DNA from: Odoribacter splanchnicus DSM 20712
GTDB lineage: Bacteria > Bacteroidota > Bacteroidia > Bacteroidales > Marinifilaceae
Assembly: GCF_000190535.1 (NCBI RefSeq)
Contig: NC_015160.1
Span: 1-64,000, forward strand
DNA length: 64,000 nucleotides
Direction: 5' to 3'
Part shown: piece by piece, positions 54,223 to 64,000 of the stretch
How positions within the stretch are numbered: position 1 is the first letter of the stretch
Layout of the letters: each line of letters begins with the position of its first letter
Program-made: the position numbers and the translations under genes
The notes under the pieces: model-generated
What the model saw: the letters and a program-made list of their open reading frames with translations, nothing else
Databases searched by the model: none
Told to the model about the DNA's origin: nothing

Positions 54223-54254
54223 AAAAAAGCGTCCCGTTTTCCGAGACGCTTTTT
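54223..54254 (-). terminator. Terminator of gapA copy 1 (bidirectional shape)
   Basis: AAAAAAGCGTC / GACGCTTTTT has an 11-nt loop and lies 18 bp after the stop of the GAPDH gene on the minus strand. A-run and T-run on opposite sides make it usable from both directions. Confidence 0.8.
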
Positions 54255-54271
54255 AGTTTCAGTAAAACTGA

Positions 54272-55294
<1,023 letters not shown>

Positions 55295-55458
55295 TTATAA
55301 AATTATCATTTCCTTTCAAAAGTACGGAAAAAATTCCTGATATGGTTCAGTAAATATCGAAAAAAAATGAAAAAAACAACTCAAACGATTTCAATTTTCA
55401 GTTGGAAACGCATTATCCTGAAAGGATTTACGAATAAGTGTAATGTTGGGACAGAATA

Positions 55459-55564
55459 CCTGATTAGCGAGTTCGTTGTGAACTCTGATTGGCGAACTTT
55501 CGGTTCTGACCGATGAATGGGGACAGGAATCTCAGCTGGGCCGATCAGTGTGGCGCTAATCAGG
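55459..55564. other. Branched inverted-repeat element between the two GAPDH genes
   Basis: An outer perfect 11-bp stem CCTGATTAGCG (55459-55469) / CGCTAATCAGG (55554-55564) encloses an inner stem CTGATTGGC (55485-55493) / GCCGATCAG (55540-55548) with one G-T pair. Two small hairpins lie inside: AGTTC/GAACT (55470-55484) and GAAC/GTTC (55494-55506). The motif CTGATTRGC thus occurs four times, two in each orientation. It begins 15 bp past the stop of copy 2 and lies about 180 bp before copy 1. It could be an RNA structure or a small palindromic repeat element. Confidence 0.65.
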
Positions 55565-55578
55565 ATTTGAAAGGAATA

Positions 55579-56628
<1,050 letters not shown>

Positions 56629-56681
56629 TTAGTTTAAAATTGGTTATTTATTTAGTGTAAAAAAATCAAAATACGAGCTCC

Positions 56682-56707
56682 ACGGACTGTAAAACAGTCC
56701 GTTTTTT
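56682..56707 (+). terminator. Plus-strand terminator upstream of gapA copy 2
   Basis: ACGGACTGT / ACAGTCCGT is a perfect 9-bp stem with a 3-nt loop, followed by six T on the plus strand. Its orientation would end a plus-strand transcript, yet the genes on both sides are on the minus strand. In the minus direction it would be a hairpin just upstream of the GAPDH start, or the end of the small lipoprotein transcript. Confidence 0.6.
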
Positions 56708-56726
56708 ATTTACTCAAACGTTTGCG

Positions 56727-56861
56727 TTAGGATGGATAAAAAAAAGCACTATCTGTCAGCCGACTATAAGCCGGACATTTACGATCGATAGCGCATGAAG
56801 ATAAAAGGCTCAGCAAAAATAAACTGAAAATAAAACCGATAATTACTTTTTTCATTTTCAT
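56727..56861 (-). CDS. 44-residue lipoprotein
   Basis: The tiny gene starts ATG at 56861: MKMKKVIIGFIFSLFLL, then SLLSS-C with a good lipobox at residue 23. A 21-residue mature part, AIDRKCPAYSRLTDSAFF and three more, follows. It is a complete lipoprotein signal with a very short tail containing CPAY, a pattern I have seen in small Bacteroidota lipoproteins. It has a perfect promoter about 140 bp upstream (57034-57005). Function unknown. Confidence 0.65.
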   Translation of the reverse strand: MKMKKVIIGFIFSLFLLSLLSSCAIDRKCPAYSRLTDSAFFYPS

Positions 56862-57004
56862 GATAATAATCTTAAGTTGCTATCTAATCATGCTTCCAAG
56901 ATTCAGAATTATTATTTATGCACTTCGTTTTAATAGGTTCCTAAAAATTGATGGAACAAACAAACCTGTCGTTTCGATGGATTACCTAAAAACTTTAACG
57001 TGTG

Positions 57005-57034
57005 CAAATGTATAATAAAATTTTGAATCCCAAA
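57005..57034 (-). promoter_or_regulatory. Minus-strand promoter for the small lipoprotein
   Basis: Read on the minus strand, TTTG (57034-57031), 18 bp and TACATTTG (57012-57005) give both promoter elements. The predicted leader before the 44-residue gene is about 135 nt. Confidence 0.6.
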
Positions 57035-57165
57035 AATTAGTAGGAAAGATTATTCAGAGCGGCTGAATCTTATTCGAACATCTCGCTTGTAGACAAGGAA
57101 TTATTACAAAATGGAGGGAGAAAAAATAAAAATGTAAGTTTTTTTTGATTTTTTCTTTGAAAAAA

Positions 57166-57196
57166 TTTGTGCAAACGTTTTAAATACCTATCTTTG
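57166..57196 (+). promoter_or_regulatory. Plus-strand promoter of a candidate small RNA
   Basis: TTTG (57166-57169) and TATCTTTG (57189-57196) stand exactly 19 bp apart, an ideal Bacteroidota promoter. No plus-strand gene follows; only an intrinsic terminator 60 bp on. Confidence 0.75.
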
Positions 57197-57202
57197 TCGC
57201 GA

Positions 57203-57285
57203 GATATAGAAATTATATTGCTTTATAAGTGTAGTAAATTTATTGTTAGTGTGTTTAAAAAGAGGCTGTGAAGCCTCTTTTTATT
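57203..57285 (+). ncRNA. Candidate small RNA
   Basis: An ideal promoter ends at 57196, and a terminator with stem AAAAAGAGGC / GCCTCTTTTT (57257-57282) follows. Between them lie about 50 AU-rich nucleotides with no reading frame. The arrangement defines an RNA of about 80 nt, convergent with tilS. The same hairpin also works as the tilS terminator on the minus strand, which by itself explains the hairpin but not the promoter. Confidence 0.5.
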
Positions 57286-57308
57286 TTATGATCAAATTTT
57301 ATATTTTG

Positions 57309-58634
57309 TTATAAAATGCTGATTTGTAATATATTACTGGTAAATGAGGTGATTTTGAATCGGTCGTCCGGGCGATTTCCGATAATCCAGGCTATTTTTT
57401 CATCCGAAAGCAATAATAAACATTCCTGTTTTTGCTTGCTGCTGAATTTTTGATCTCTGAAAAAATCACTGAGTTTTTTCTTGCTTTTTTTCATCCCGAT
57501 CGGACAAAAATAGTCTCCGGCTTGCCAATTACGGATAAGCAGGGGAAATTGGAGTTTGTCGGCATCCAGACAAGCGATATCGGGTTGCTGTGGAATCACA
57601 AACTCTTCTGTACGGGGGAAGAGCGTAAATTCGACTTTTAGTTTTCCGATCGTATAAATACCTGTTGTTGGAATTGAAACGATTGTCCGGCTGCATTTGC
57701 TGTTGTCGTAAAGCCGCCAGAATATTCTGCCTCTTTCCAGGGTATGATGGCCGGCGATGAATTGTTTGCCGGGGATAGCTGTATGCGTATTCAGAATGTC
57801 ACGGATCTGGACTTTGTTAAAACCGAAAGGTTTCAAGGTTTCATATAAAAAAGTATAAGGGGCGGGTGTGGCCAGCGTTTTGGAAATATGAATCAATAAT
57901 TCGTCTTCCTCGCAATCCAGAATTTCTTCCTGAAACCGATGAATGCCGTATTGAAAGATTTCTTCTGTTTCTTTCAGGGTTTCGCAATTTTCGGTCATGG
58001 TATCCAGAAACGAAGGATTGATTTCTTTGAGGACCGGGATGATCTGGTGGCGTATTTTATTACGCACATAATCCAGTGAATTATTGGTGGAATCGGTCCG
58101 AAACCCCAATTGGTGGTCTTCTATGTATTTCAGTATATCTGTCCGAGAACATGGGAGCAGAGGACGAAGGATGTCTCCGTTGATGGATTTTATACCGGTT
58201 AGCCCTTTTATACCTGTTCCCCGGCAGAGATTGATCAAAACGGTTTCGGCAACATCGTCGGCATGATGGGCGACGACAATGTAATCCATCTTTTTCTTTT
58301 CTTTCATTTCCCGAAACCAGGTGTAACGGAGTTCGCGGGCTGCCATTTCTACACTAAGTCCGTTTTCGCGGGCATACTTCAGGGTATCGAATTTTTTGAC
58401 GCTGTGAGCGATGCCGTAACTATCACAGAAACGTTTGACAAATTGTTCGTCCATGTCCGATTCTTTACCCCTTAACGAAAAATTGCAATGCAAAACCAAC
58501 ATCTTCAGATTCAGGTATTTGAATGCATGTAACATGCATATGGAGTCGGCTCCGCCGCTGACGGCCAATATAAATCCTGCATCCCGGGAGATGTGATGTT
58601 GTTGAAGAAAATTTTTAATCGTTTCCTGGATCAT
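57309..58634 (-). CDS. tilS: tRNA(Ile)-lysidine synthase
   Basis: The enzyme attaches lysine to cytidine 34 of the CAU-anticodon tRNA(Ile), so that it reads AUA. It is essential in most bacteria. The 441-residue protein has the PP-loop SGGADS (residues 26-31), the HHADDVAETVLINLCRGTG segment and LRPLLPCSRTDILKYI, followed by a C-terminal substrate-binding domain with IRNWQAGDYFCPIGMKKSKKKLSDFF. Length is typical. The next upstream gene on the same strand is an ABC-F ATPase, 35 bp away. Confidence 0.95.
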   Translation of the reverse strand: MIQETIKNFLQQHHISRDAGFILAVSGGADSICMLHAFKYLNLKMLVLHCNFSLRGKESDMDEQFVKRFCDSYGIAHSVKKFDTLKYARENGLSVEMAARELRYTWFREMKEKKKMDYIVVAHHADDVAETVLINLCRGTGIKGLTGIKSINGDILRPLLPCSRTDILKYIEDHQLGFRTDSTNNSLDYVRNKIRHQIIPVLKEINPSFLDTMTENCETLKETEEIFQYGIHRFQEEILDCEEDELLIHISKTLATPAPYTFLYETLKPFGFNKVQIRDILNTHTAIPGKQFIAGHHTLERGRIFWRLYDNSKCSRTIVSIPTTGIYTIGKLKVEFTLFPRTEEFVIPQQPDIACLDADKLQFPLLIRNWQAGDYFCPIGMKKSKKKLSDFFRDQKFSSKQKQECLLLLSDEKIAWIIGNRPDDRFKITSFTSNILQISIL

Positions 58635-58669
58635 AATATGAATAAGGTAAAAAACTATAAGCCGGATGA

Positions 58670-60544
58670 TCAGATTTCACTGAGCTCTAACCATCTCATT
58701 TCTTTTTCGTCTAAGATAGCGATTATTTCAGCAATACGGTTGGATTGCGCTACTAGTTCTTCGGGGGACAGGTTGCCGGAATTTAATGCGGTTTCGATGA
58801 TTGTTTTCTCTGTGTTCAATTGTTCCATGTCTGTTTCGAGCTGTTGCATTTCCTGGCGTTCTTTAAAGCTTAGTTTGCGTTTTTTCTCTACAGAATTATT
58901 CGGAGTGGATTGGGGCTGCTCTGTTTTTTTCTTTTCTTTTTCAGTTTTCTCCAGTTGTTCTTTTTCTTCTTCTTTTTTATTCTTATAAATGGTATAATTA
59001 CCGGGGAAATCTTTAACGATTCCGTTCCCTTCGAAAGCAAAAATCCGGTCGACCACTTTATCGGTGAAAAAACGGTCGTGGGATACGATCAACAGACAAC
59101 CTTTGAAGCCTTTCAGATACTCTTCCAGTACATTCAACGTGATGATATCCAGATCATTGGTTGGCTCGTCCAGGATCAGGAAATTCGGATTGCCCATCAA
59201 TACGGTAAGCAAATACAATCTTCTTCTTTCCCCTCCGCTCAACTTTTCGACCAGGGAATATTGCTGTTTGTCGGTGAACATGAAATATTCCAGGAATTGA
59301 GAAGCGGACATAATTCGCCCGTTGCCCAGATCGATGCGTTCGGCAATGTTTTTTACGATATCGATCACCCGGTCCGTTTCATTGAAAGCGATACCGGATT
59401 GTTTGTAGTAGCCGTAAACCACGGTTTCGCCGATCGAAATCGATCCGCTGTCCGGTTGCAGATTTTGGGTAATAATATTCAGGAACGTAGATTTGCCCAC
59501 TCCGTTTTTCCCGACAATACCGATTTTTTCTCCCCTGACGAATTTATAAGAGAAATCGCGGAGTATACAATGCCCGTCGAAGCTTTTAGATACATGGTCG
59601 AGTTCCAGGATTTTTTTACCCAGTCGTTTACCCTGGATGTCCAGTTCCAATTTTTTCTCTGTCGTATTCTGAGAGGCTGTTTCTTTGAGTTTGTAAAAGT
59701 TGTCTATCCGGTATTGTGCTTTATGACTACGGGCCTGAGGCATCCGGCGCATCCATTCCTGTTCGGTACGTAACAGGTTACGGGCCTTGTCGATGGCGGC
59801 ATTGCGGTTTTCGATCCGTTCCTCTCTTTTTTCCAGGTAGTAAGCATAGTTACCCGAATAAGAAAACAGACCGAATTCGTCGATTTCGATAATCTGATTG
59901 CATACCCGGTCCAGAAAATACCGGTCGTGAGTGACCATCAACAGGGTGGCATTCGATTTACCCAGGTATTCCTCGAGCCATTCGGTCATTTCGATGTCCA
60001 GGTGGTTGGTCGGTTCGTCCAGGATTAAGAAATCCGGATTACTGATCAATACTTTGGCCAGGCCGACTCTTTTTTTCTGTCCTCCCGAAAGCTGGCCGAT
60101 TTTTTTGTCATAAGTATCGATTTTCAGTTCCGAGAGGATTTGCTTGATCGTTGTGTCGTAATCCCAGGCCGAATGGATATCCATTTCGGGAATCAGTTTT
60201 TCTAAAGCTTCGGTATGGTTGTGCGCAACTGCTTCTTCATAAGCTTTAATCAGCTTCAACACAGGAGAATCCGAGTGGAATACTTCTTCGAATACAGAAT
60301 TTTCGGGATCTAAAGCCGGATCCTGGTCCAGGATACCCACTGTGATGTCGTTTCTGAAAATTACCGTCCCGCTCTCCGAGGTATCTTTTCCGGCAATAAT
60401 CCGCAAAAGCGTGGATTTACCCATTCCGTTTTTGGCGATCAAGGCTACTTTTTGTCCTTTACCGATCCCGAAAGATATATTTTCGAATAACAGTTGCTCG
60501 CCGAACCGTTTGCTGAGATTATCTACTTGTAAATAACTGATCAT
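58670..60544 (-). CDS. ABC-F family ATPase (Uup-like)
   Basis: From the ATG at 60544 the protein has 624 residues. Two ABC ATPase domains lie in one chain without membrane segments, as in ABC-F translation factors. First domain: Walker A LIAKNGMGKSTLL, signature LSGGQKKRVGLAKVL, and Walker B LILDEPTNHLD. Second: VGKNGVGKSTFL, LSGGERRRLYLLTVL and LILDEPTNDLD. A highly charged linker (KKEEEKEQLEKTEKEKKKTE) leads to a C-terminal coiled coil as in Uup. It probably binds the ribosome or unusual DNA/RNA structures. The frame extends 8 codons upstream without similarity. Confidence 0.9.
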   Translation of the reverse strand: MISYLQVDNLSKRFGEQLLFENISFGIGKGQKVALIAKNGMGKSTLLRIIAGKDTSESGTVIFRNDITVGILDQDPALDPENSVFEEVFHSDSPVLKLIKAYEEAVAHNHTEALEKLIPEMDIHSAWDYDTTIKQILSELKIDTYDKKIGQLSGGQKKRVGLAKVLISNPDFLILDEPTNHLDIEMTEWLEEYLGKSNATLLMVTHDRYFLDRVCNQIIEIDEFGLFSYSGNYAYYLEKREERIENRNAAIDKARNLLRTEQEWMRRMPQARSHKAQYRIDNFYKLKETASQNTTEKKLELDIQGKRLGKKILELDHVSKSFDGHCILRDFSYKFVRGEKIGIVGKNGVGKSTFLNIITQNLQPDSGSISIGETVVYGYYKQSGIAFNETDRVIDIVKNIAERIDLGNGRIMSASQFLEYFMFTDKQQYSLVEKLSGGERRRLYLLTVLMGNPNFLILDEPTNDLDIITLNVLEEYLKGFKGCLLIVSHDRFFTDKVVDRIFAFEGNGIVKDFPGNYTIYKNKKEEEKEQLEKTEKEKKKTEQPQSTPNNSVEKKRKLSFKERQEMQQLETDMEQLNTEKTIIETALNSGNLSPEELVAQSNRIAEIIAILDEKEMRWLELSEI

Positions 60545-60578
60545 AATTTTATGTGTAATACGGGACAAAGATAAGAAA

Positions 60579-61307
60579 TTAATGACTACTCAGGTATTTT
60601 TTCCGTTCTTCTTCCGGGAAGTGCTCGATGGCATAGCGGAGCATGGTGCGGGGCATCCGGCTGGAACGGGAAGATAAAAAGTCTTTCAATACCTGACGGT
60701 CTTTTTTGCCGGTTTCACGGAGCAACCAGCCGACGGCTTTGTGGATCAGATCGTGGGGGTGGTTCAGAAGCAGGTCCGAAATAGCCAGACAGTCCCGGAA
60801 ATCTCCTTGCCGGACAAAATGCATACAGCTGACTATAGCTATCCGCTGTTCCCACATATTGGACGAGTGGGCTAAAACATACAATATCCCGCGGTCTTTA
60901 TCTGTCAACCATACTCCCAAAAGCTTGTAGCAGGTGAGGTCTACCAAATCCCAATTATTGATGTTTCGGGTTTGTGAAAGGTAGAAATCGACGCAGGTTT
61001 GCCGGAAAGCTTCGTCTTTGTTTTTAGTAAATTGGTCTACCAGGATAAGCAAGCCGGTTAGCCGGATTTCATGGTAGGGAGAAGAGATCAACTCGGCTAA
61101 GACCGGAGGTGTTGCTTTACGGTATTTCAGTGCTATGCTTCTTTGTTCGGGAACGGTGATTCCCAGGAAAAGATCTCCTTCTCCGTATTGACCTTTCCCG
61201 GTTTTGAAAAAACGGGAAAGGTGTGCGGCTTTATCCGGATTACCGAGGGCATTTAATTCGGCTATGATGTCTTGTGCCGTCGGAGTGGCATGGGTTTCGG
61301 GCTTCAT
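60579..61307 (-). CDS. AlkD-like DNA alkylation repair protein
   Basis: The protein is a HEAT-repeat DNA glycosylase of the AlkD family, which removes alkylated bases such as 3-methyladenine and N7-alkylpurines. With the ATG at 61307 it has 242 residues; a start at 61328 would add 7. Family features are FFKTGKGQYGEGDLFLGITVPEQR, YHEIRLTGLLILV, the NINNWDLVDLTC segment with Trp/Asp at the active site, and HKAVGWLLRETGKKD. The start at 61307 forms a TGATG overlap with the stop of the upstream BatA-type gene, so the two are probably translationally coupled. Confidence 0.9.
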   Translation of the reverse strand: MKPETHATPTAQDIIAELNALGNPDKAAHLSRFFKTGKGQYGEGDLFLGITVPEQRSIALKYRKATPPVLAELISSPYHEIRLTGLLILVDQFTKNKDEAFRQTCVDFYLSQTRNINNWDLVDLTCYKLLGVWLTDKDRGILYVLAHSSNMWEQRIAIVSCMHFVRQGDFRDCLAISDLLLNHPHDLIHKAVGWLLRETGKKDRQVLKDFLSSRSSRMPRTMLRYAIEHFPEEERKKYLSSH

Positions 61308-63346
61308 CAGTTCAGTTTTTTTCGCCACACCAGTTGCTCCAGCAATAAAGCCGATACAGCGATCAGGATAAACCAGCCGGTGAGGTATTTGTTATTATCT
61401 TGTAAAACAATCTCTTTTACTAATTCGCTATTGTGATCGAAGCAGGTTGTTTTAATATCTGGCACCTTGCTTCGGGGAAAATATTGGCTTAGTTCCTGTT
61501 CCTTACAAAATTCCATTTGTGATTCGGTACGGTCGTAGTTCCAGGCCAGTACATCGACCAGACGGTCTTCCTGGTATACTTCGAATAATCCTGCTTCTTG
61601 TATGGTCGTTGCGTTGGTGAGTTGCAGGTCGCCACTGAAATTTTTCCGCACCTCAGGGATAAATTCAAAGGTGTGGTTTTCGTTCCGGATTTGCAGGGGT
61701 TGGTTGGTCTGGATCGTTCGGGTATTCAGAAGTACGGGAGCGGTGGTATTCAGAAAGTAGGAGGTATGAAGACCGGTATTGACCTGAAAAGCCATGTTGA
61801 CCAAAAGTGGTACGAACAAAGGATGAAATACCAGATCACTGTCGGTGGGCAGAAAGTTGAAAGCAGAAAGGTAAAGATTTCCTTTGCCGTAATGCCGGGA
61901 TACCAATAGAGGTGCCGAGTGTTTATCCGATAATAAGATTTCGGTATGGGCGGGTAAAATAAGCCGGTAATACTGACGGATTTGAGGGAGTATTGTTTTA
62001 ATATCCGGTTGTTCGAATGCATCCCGGAATAAGGCTGCCTGGGTTTCGATATGAGCGATTACGGTATTGGTATCCCGTTTGTCGTAGCGGGGAGCTTGTA
62101 TTTTTTGTAAGAATTTATTCTGAACTTCGGGAGAGGAAGAGGCCGGAAGAACCAATAGATTGCCTCCGTTCATCAGATAGTCTTCCCACATGCTTTCCAG
62201 ACCCGTAGAGCTGTCGGTCAGACCGTCCAGGATAATCAGGCTGTAGCGGGGAAGGTTTTGCCGGACTGCCTGGTTGACAGGAATGGAGGTAAAACTAAAA
62301 TGGCTGGAATCCGAAAATAGTTTTCCAAAATAGGGATTTTCCTCCTGTTGCCATAAATACAGAATTTCGGTATTTTCACTGACCGGATAGGCAAAATAAA
62401 ATGTATTGTCGAAAAGGACCGGAAAATCGGAGATTTCTACCGTTCCCTTATAAAAGTCTTCTGCTGTGTTCAGATAACTGATTTCAACCTTCTTTTCGCT
62501 ATGGGCTTCGAGATCGGTTTGGATGATGCTGCGCTTTTTTCCGTTGATCGTCAGGGTGAGCGGAATATGGTGAAAATCCCTGTCTGAAGTGTTGACCAGG
62601 GTGATATATACTGTTTCGGATTGATTTTGTTTATGGAAGGCTTGCCCGAAGTTCACTTCTTTGATATAGAGATTACTTCGGTTTTCAGGTTTCATCATCA
62701 GAAAGACGGATTCCAGGGTTGAGTCGGTGGTGATGTGTTGGAAATCACAGTTCTTTTTCTGGAAATCAGAAATCAGGAATAGCGTACCCGGCTGGTTTTC
62801 TCCCGATTCTTTTACTTCTTTATAGACTTGAGAAAGTGGTTTAGTGGCCGGGCTGATTTTAAGATTCCCGATAGCCTGGAGCATTTTTTCTTTATCCAAT
62901 GTGACCGGAAGAACTTTATCATTGGTGAACAAGCTGAAACGGCTACCGGCGGGATAGGTATCGACGATGTCGAAAAGATATTTTTTCGCTTCTTCGAAAA
63001 GACTTCCTTGCGAACCTGTATTGGTCATCGAGAAAGAATTGTCGGCGTAGATAAAAATCCGGGGAGTGGTCGTTGCGGGTAAAGCTTTTCCTTCCGGGTT
63101 GAGATAGGGGGTAGCAAAAGCGATGACGATACAGCTTAAAGCTAATAGACGCAGAAACAACAACACTAAATTTTTTAAACGTGAACTGTTTTTCTTTTGC
63201 TTTTGTAAAGCTTCCAGAAAGTTGAAGTTGCTGAAATAGACTTTTTTATATCGCTTTAAACTGAACAAATGTAATAGAACAGGTATAGCCAATAACAGTA
63301 ATCCGTATAGAAATACCGGATGTAGAAATTGAATGACTGATAACAT
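61307..63346 (-). CDS. BatA-type membrane protein with VWA-like domain
   Basis: The 679-residue membrane protein has an N-terminal BatA/aerotolerance-type region: first membrane helix FLYGLLLLAIPVLLHLF, the conserved FSNFNFLEAL, and a second helix around LVLLFLRLLALSCIVIAFATPY. A VWA-like domain follows, with a MIDAS-like IYADNSFSM (D-x-S-x-S near residue 103). A long beta-rich part lies before a C-terminal helix (GWFILIAVSALLLEQL). It probably organises protein complexes at the membrane. The stop overlaps the start of the AlkD-like gene. Confidence 0.88.
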   Translation of the reverse strand: MLSVIQFLHPVFLYGLLLLAIPVLLHLFSLKRYKKVYFSNFNFLEALQKQKKNSSRLKNLVLLFLRLLALSCIVIAFATPYLNPEGKALPATTTPRIFIYADNSFSMTNTGSQGSLFEEAKKYLFDIVDTYPAGSRFSLFTNDKVLPVTLDKEKMLQAIGNLKISPATKPLSQVYKEVKESGENQPGTLFLISDFQKKNCDFQHITTDSTLESVFLMMKPENRSNLYIKEVNFGQAFHKQNQSETVYITLVNTSDRDFHHIPLTLTINGKKRSIIQTDLEAHSEKKVEISYLNTAEDFYKGTVEISDFPVLFDNTFYFAYPVSENTEILYLWQQEENPYFGKLFSDSSHFSFTSIPVNQAVRQNLPRYSLIILDGLTDSSTGLESMWEDYLMNGGNLLVLPASSSPEVQNKFLQKIQAPRYDKRDTNTVIAHIETQAALFRDAFEQPDIKTILPQIRQYYRLILPAHTEILLSDKHSAPLLVSRHYGKGNLYLSAFNFLPTDSDLVFHPLFVPLLVNMAFQVNTGLHTSYFLNTTAPVLLNTRTIQTNQPLQIRNENHTFEFIPEVRKNFSGDLQLTNATTIQEAGLFEVYQEDRLVDVLAWNYDRTESQMEFCKEQELSQYFPRSKVPDIKTTCFDHNSELVKEIVLQDNNKYLTGWFILIAVSALLLEQLVWRKKLN

Positions 63347-63601
63347 AAATACTCGATTTATCGATTAAATATACCTGATTGAGGGTACCGACTATTTGCG
63401 GGAGTAAAAGTAGCAATAATTTCTGTTTTTCGGGATAAGTTTATCCCGGAGAGTGAGGCGGTTTGTATATCTCTGACTGTCAGTTTGAAAAAATGAATTG
63501 TTAGTAAAAAAGCCGTTTTTGTTATTAAAAAGGTATTCAAAAATCAAAGAGATAATTTTTTTAATTGTACTTTTACGACAAATATCATAAAATGGGAATT
63601 T
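63347..63601. other. Divergent promoter region BatA / parA
   Basis: About 255 bp between the divergent genes. No full Bacteroidota promoter stands out. TACTTTTA near 63568 is the nearest -7-like sequence for parA. No gene is seen. Confidence 0.35.
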
Positions 63602-64000
63602 ATGTCTAAGATCATTGCTATTGCAAATCAAAAAGGTGGTGTCGGAAAAACAACAACTTCAGTGAATCTTGCTGCCAGTCTGGCAGTTTTGGAGCAAAAA
63701 ATTTTGTTGGTAGATGCAGATCCACAGGGAAATGCTTCGTCTGGATTGGGATATGACGTGCAAAAATTAGGAGATTCGACCATCTATGAATGTCTGGTCG
63801 ACGGACTGGAAGCAGAAAAGGCAACATTGAAGACTGAGATCGACCGTTTAGCTTTATTACCTTCTAACATTAACCTGGTCGGAGCTGAAGTAGATATGAT
63901 GAATCTGGAGGACCGTGAAAATATCATGAAGAAAGTGCTTGCACCGGTGAGGGATAAATACGATTATATTCTGATCGACTGTTCACCTTCTTTGGGACTG
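63602..64000 (+). CDS. parA: ParA/Soj chromosome-partitioning ATPase (partial, runs off the window)
   Basis: The first 133 residues of a ParA/Soj-type ATPase are present, cut by the window end. It has the deviant Walker [10 protein letters not shown] with its signature Lys ([20 protein letters not shown], residues 1-20), followed by [16 protein letters not shown] and Walker [13 protein letters not shown]. It works with ParB to segregate replication origins. A parB gene would be expected just beyond the window. Presence of parA 62 kb from dnaA fits an origin-proximal region. Confidence 0.95.
   Translation, partial: MSKIIAIANQKGGVGKTTTSVNLAASLAVLEQKILLVDADPQGNASSGLGYDVQKLGDSTIYECLVDGLEAEKATLKTEIDRLALLPSNINLVGAEVDMMNLEDRENIMKKVLAPVRDKYDYILIDCSPSLGL

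Overview
The window is chromosomal DNA from a member of the Bacteroidota, most likely a gut Bacteroidales. The evidence is a FecI/FecR-controlled SusC/SusD locus, Bacteroidota-type promoters (TTTG, 18-20 bp, TAnnTTTG), several SusD-like and DUF4988-type lipoproteins, a BatA-type membrane protein, and dnaA and parA at the two ends. Genus cannot be fixed from the sequence alone.

Layout. (1) 1-2.4 kb is core: dnaA, an IMPACT/YigZ-family gene and tRNA-Lys(TTT). (2) 2.4-19.1 kb is an accessory region directly downstream of the tRNA. It starts with a tyrosine integrase that has lost its catalytic end. Next come an AT-rich three-gene operon (ParB/Srx-like protein, Dam-type N6-adenine methylase, ATPase with a TOPRIM-like tail), a restriction-modification gene remnant cut by a complete IS66 element, and an IS1634-like transposase fragment. 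The region closes with a TetR-controlled cluster around a 1678-residue protein with two Imm5-like repeats, then a stretch of short gene fragments. (3) 19.7-21.2 kb holds an O-acetyltransferase and a YbaK-like deacylase. (4) 21.4-31.8 kb is one sigma/anti-sigma/SusC/SusD/lipoprotein/thioredoxin uptake locus. (5) 32.1-43.3 kb is a sugar region: GH27 glycosidase, basic secretory protein, galactokinase, and a galM-symporter-araD-araA-araB operon with a striking double palindrome at its promoter. (6) 43.3-53 kb has an OmpA-like protein, a DUF4988 lipoprotein, a DDE insertion sequence, a paired DNA-metabolism radical-SAM operon and a membrane-NUDIX fusion. (7) 53-64 kb has a two-gene LysO exporter, two tandem GAPDH genes with a structured element between them, a candidate small RNA, tilS, an ABC-F ATPase, an AlkD-like gene, a BatA-type protein and the start of parA.

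The best candidate for an undescribed system is the 3995-7905 operon. It has the layout of a defence or modification-interference cassette: a methylase that could mark self, an OLD-like ATPase/TOPRIM effector and a ParB-fold protein. It lies among an integrase stub, an R-M remnant and transposons. Other points of interest are the Imm5-repeat giant with its palindromic operator, the palindrome-flanked promoter of the arabinose operon, the branched inverted-repeat element between the two GAPDH genes, and an orphan promoter-terminator pair at 57.2 kb.
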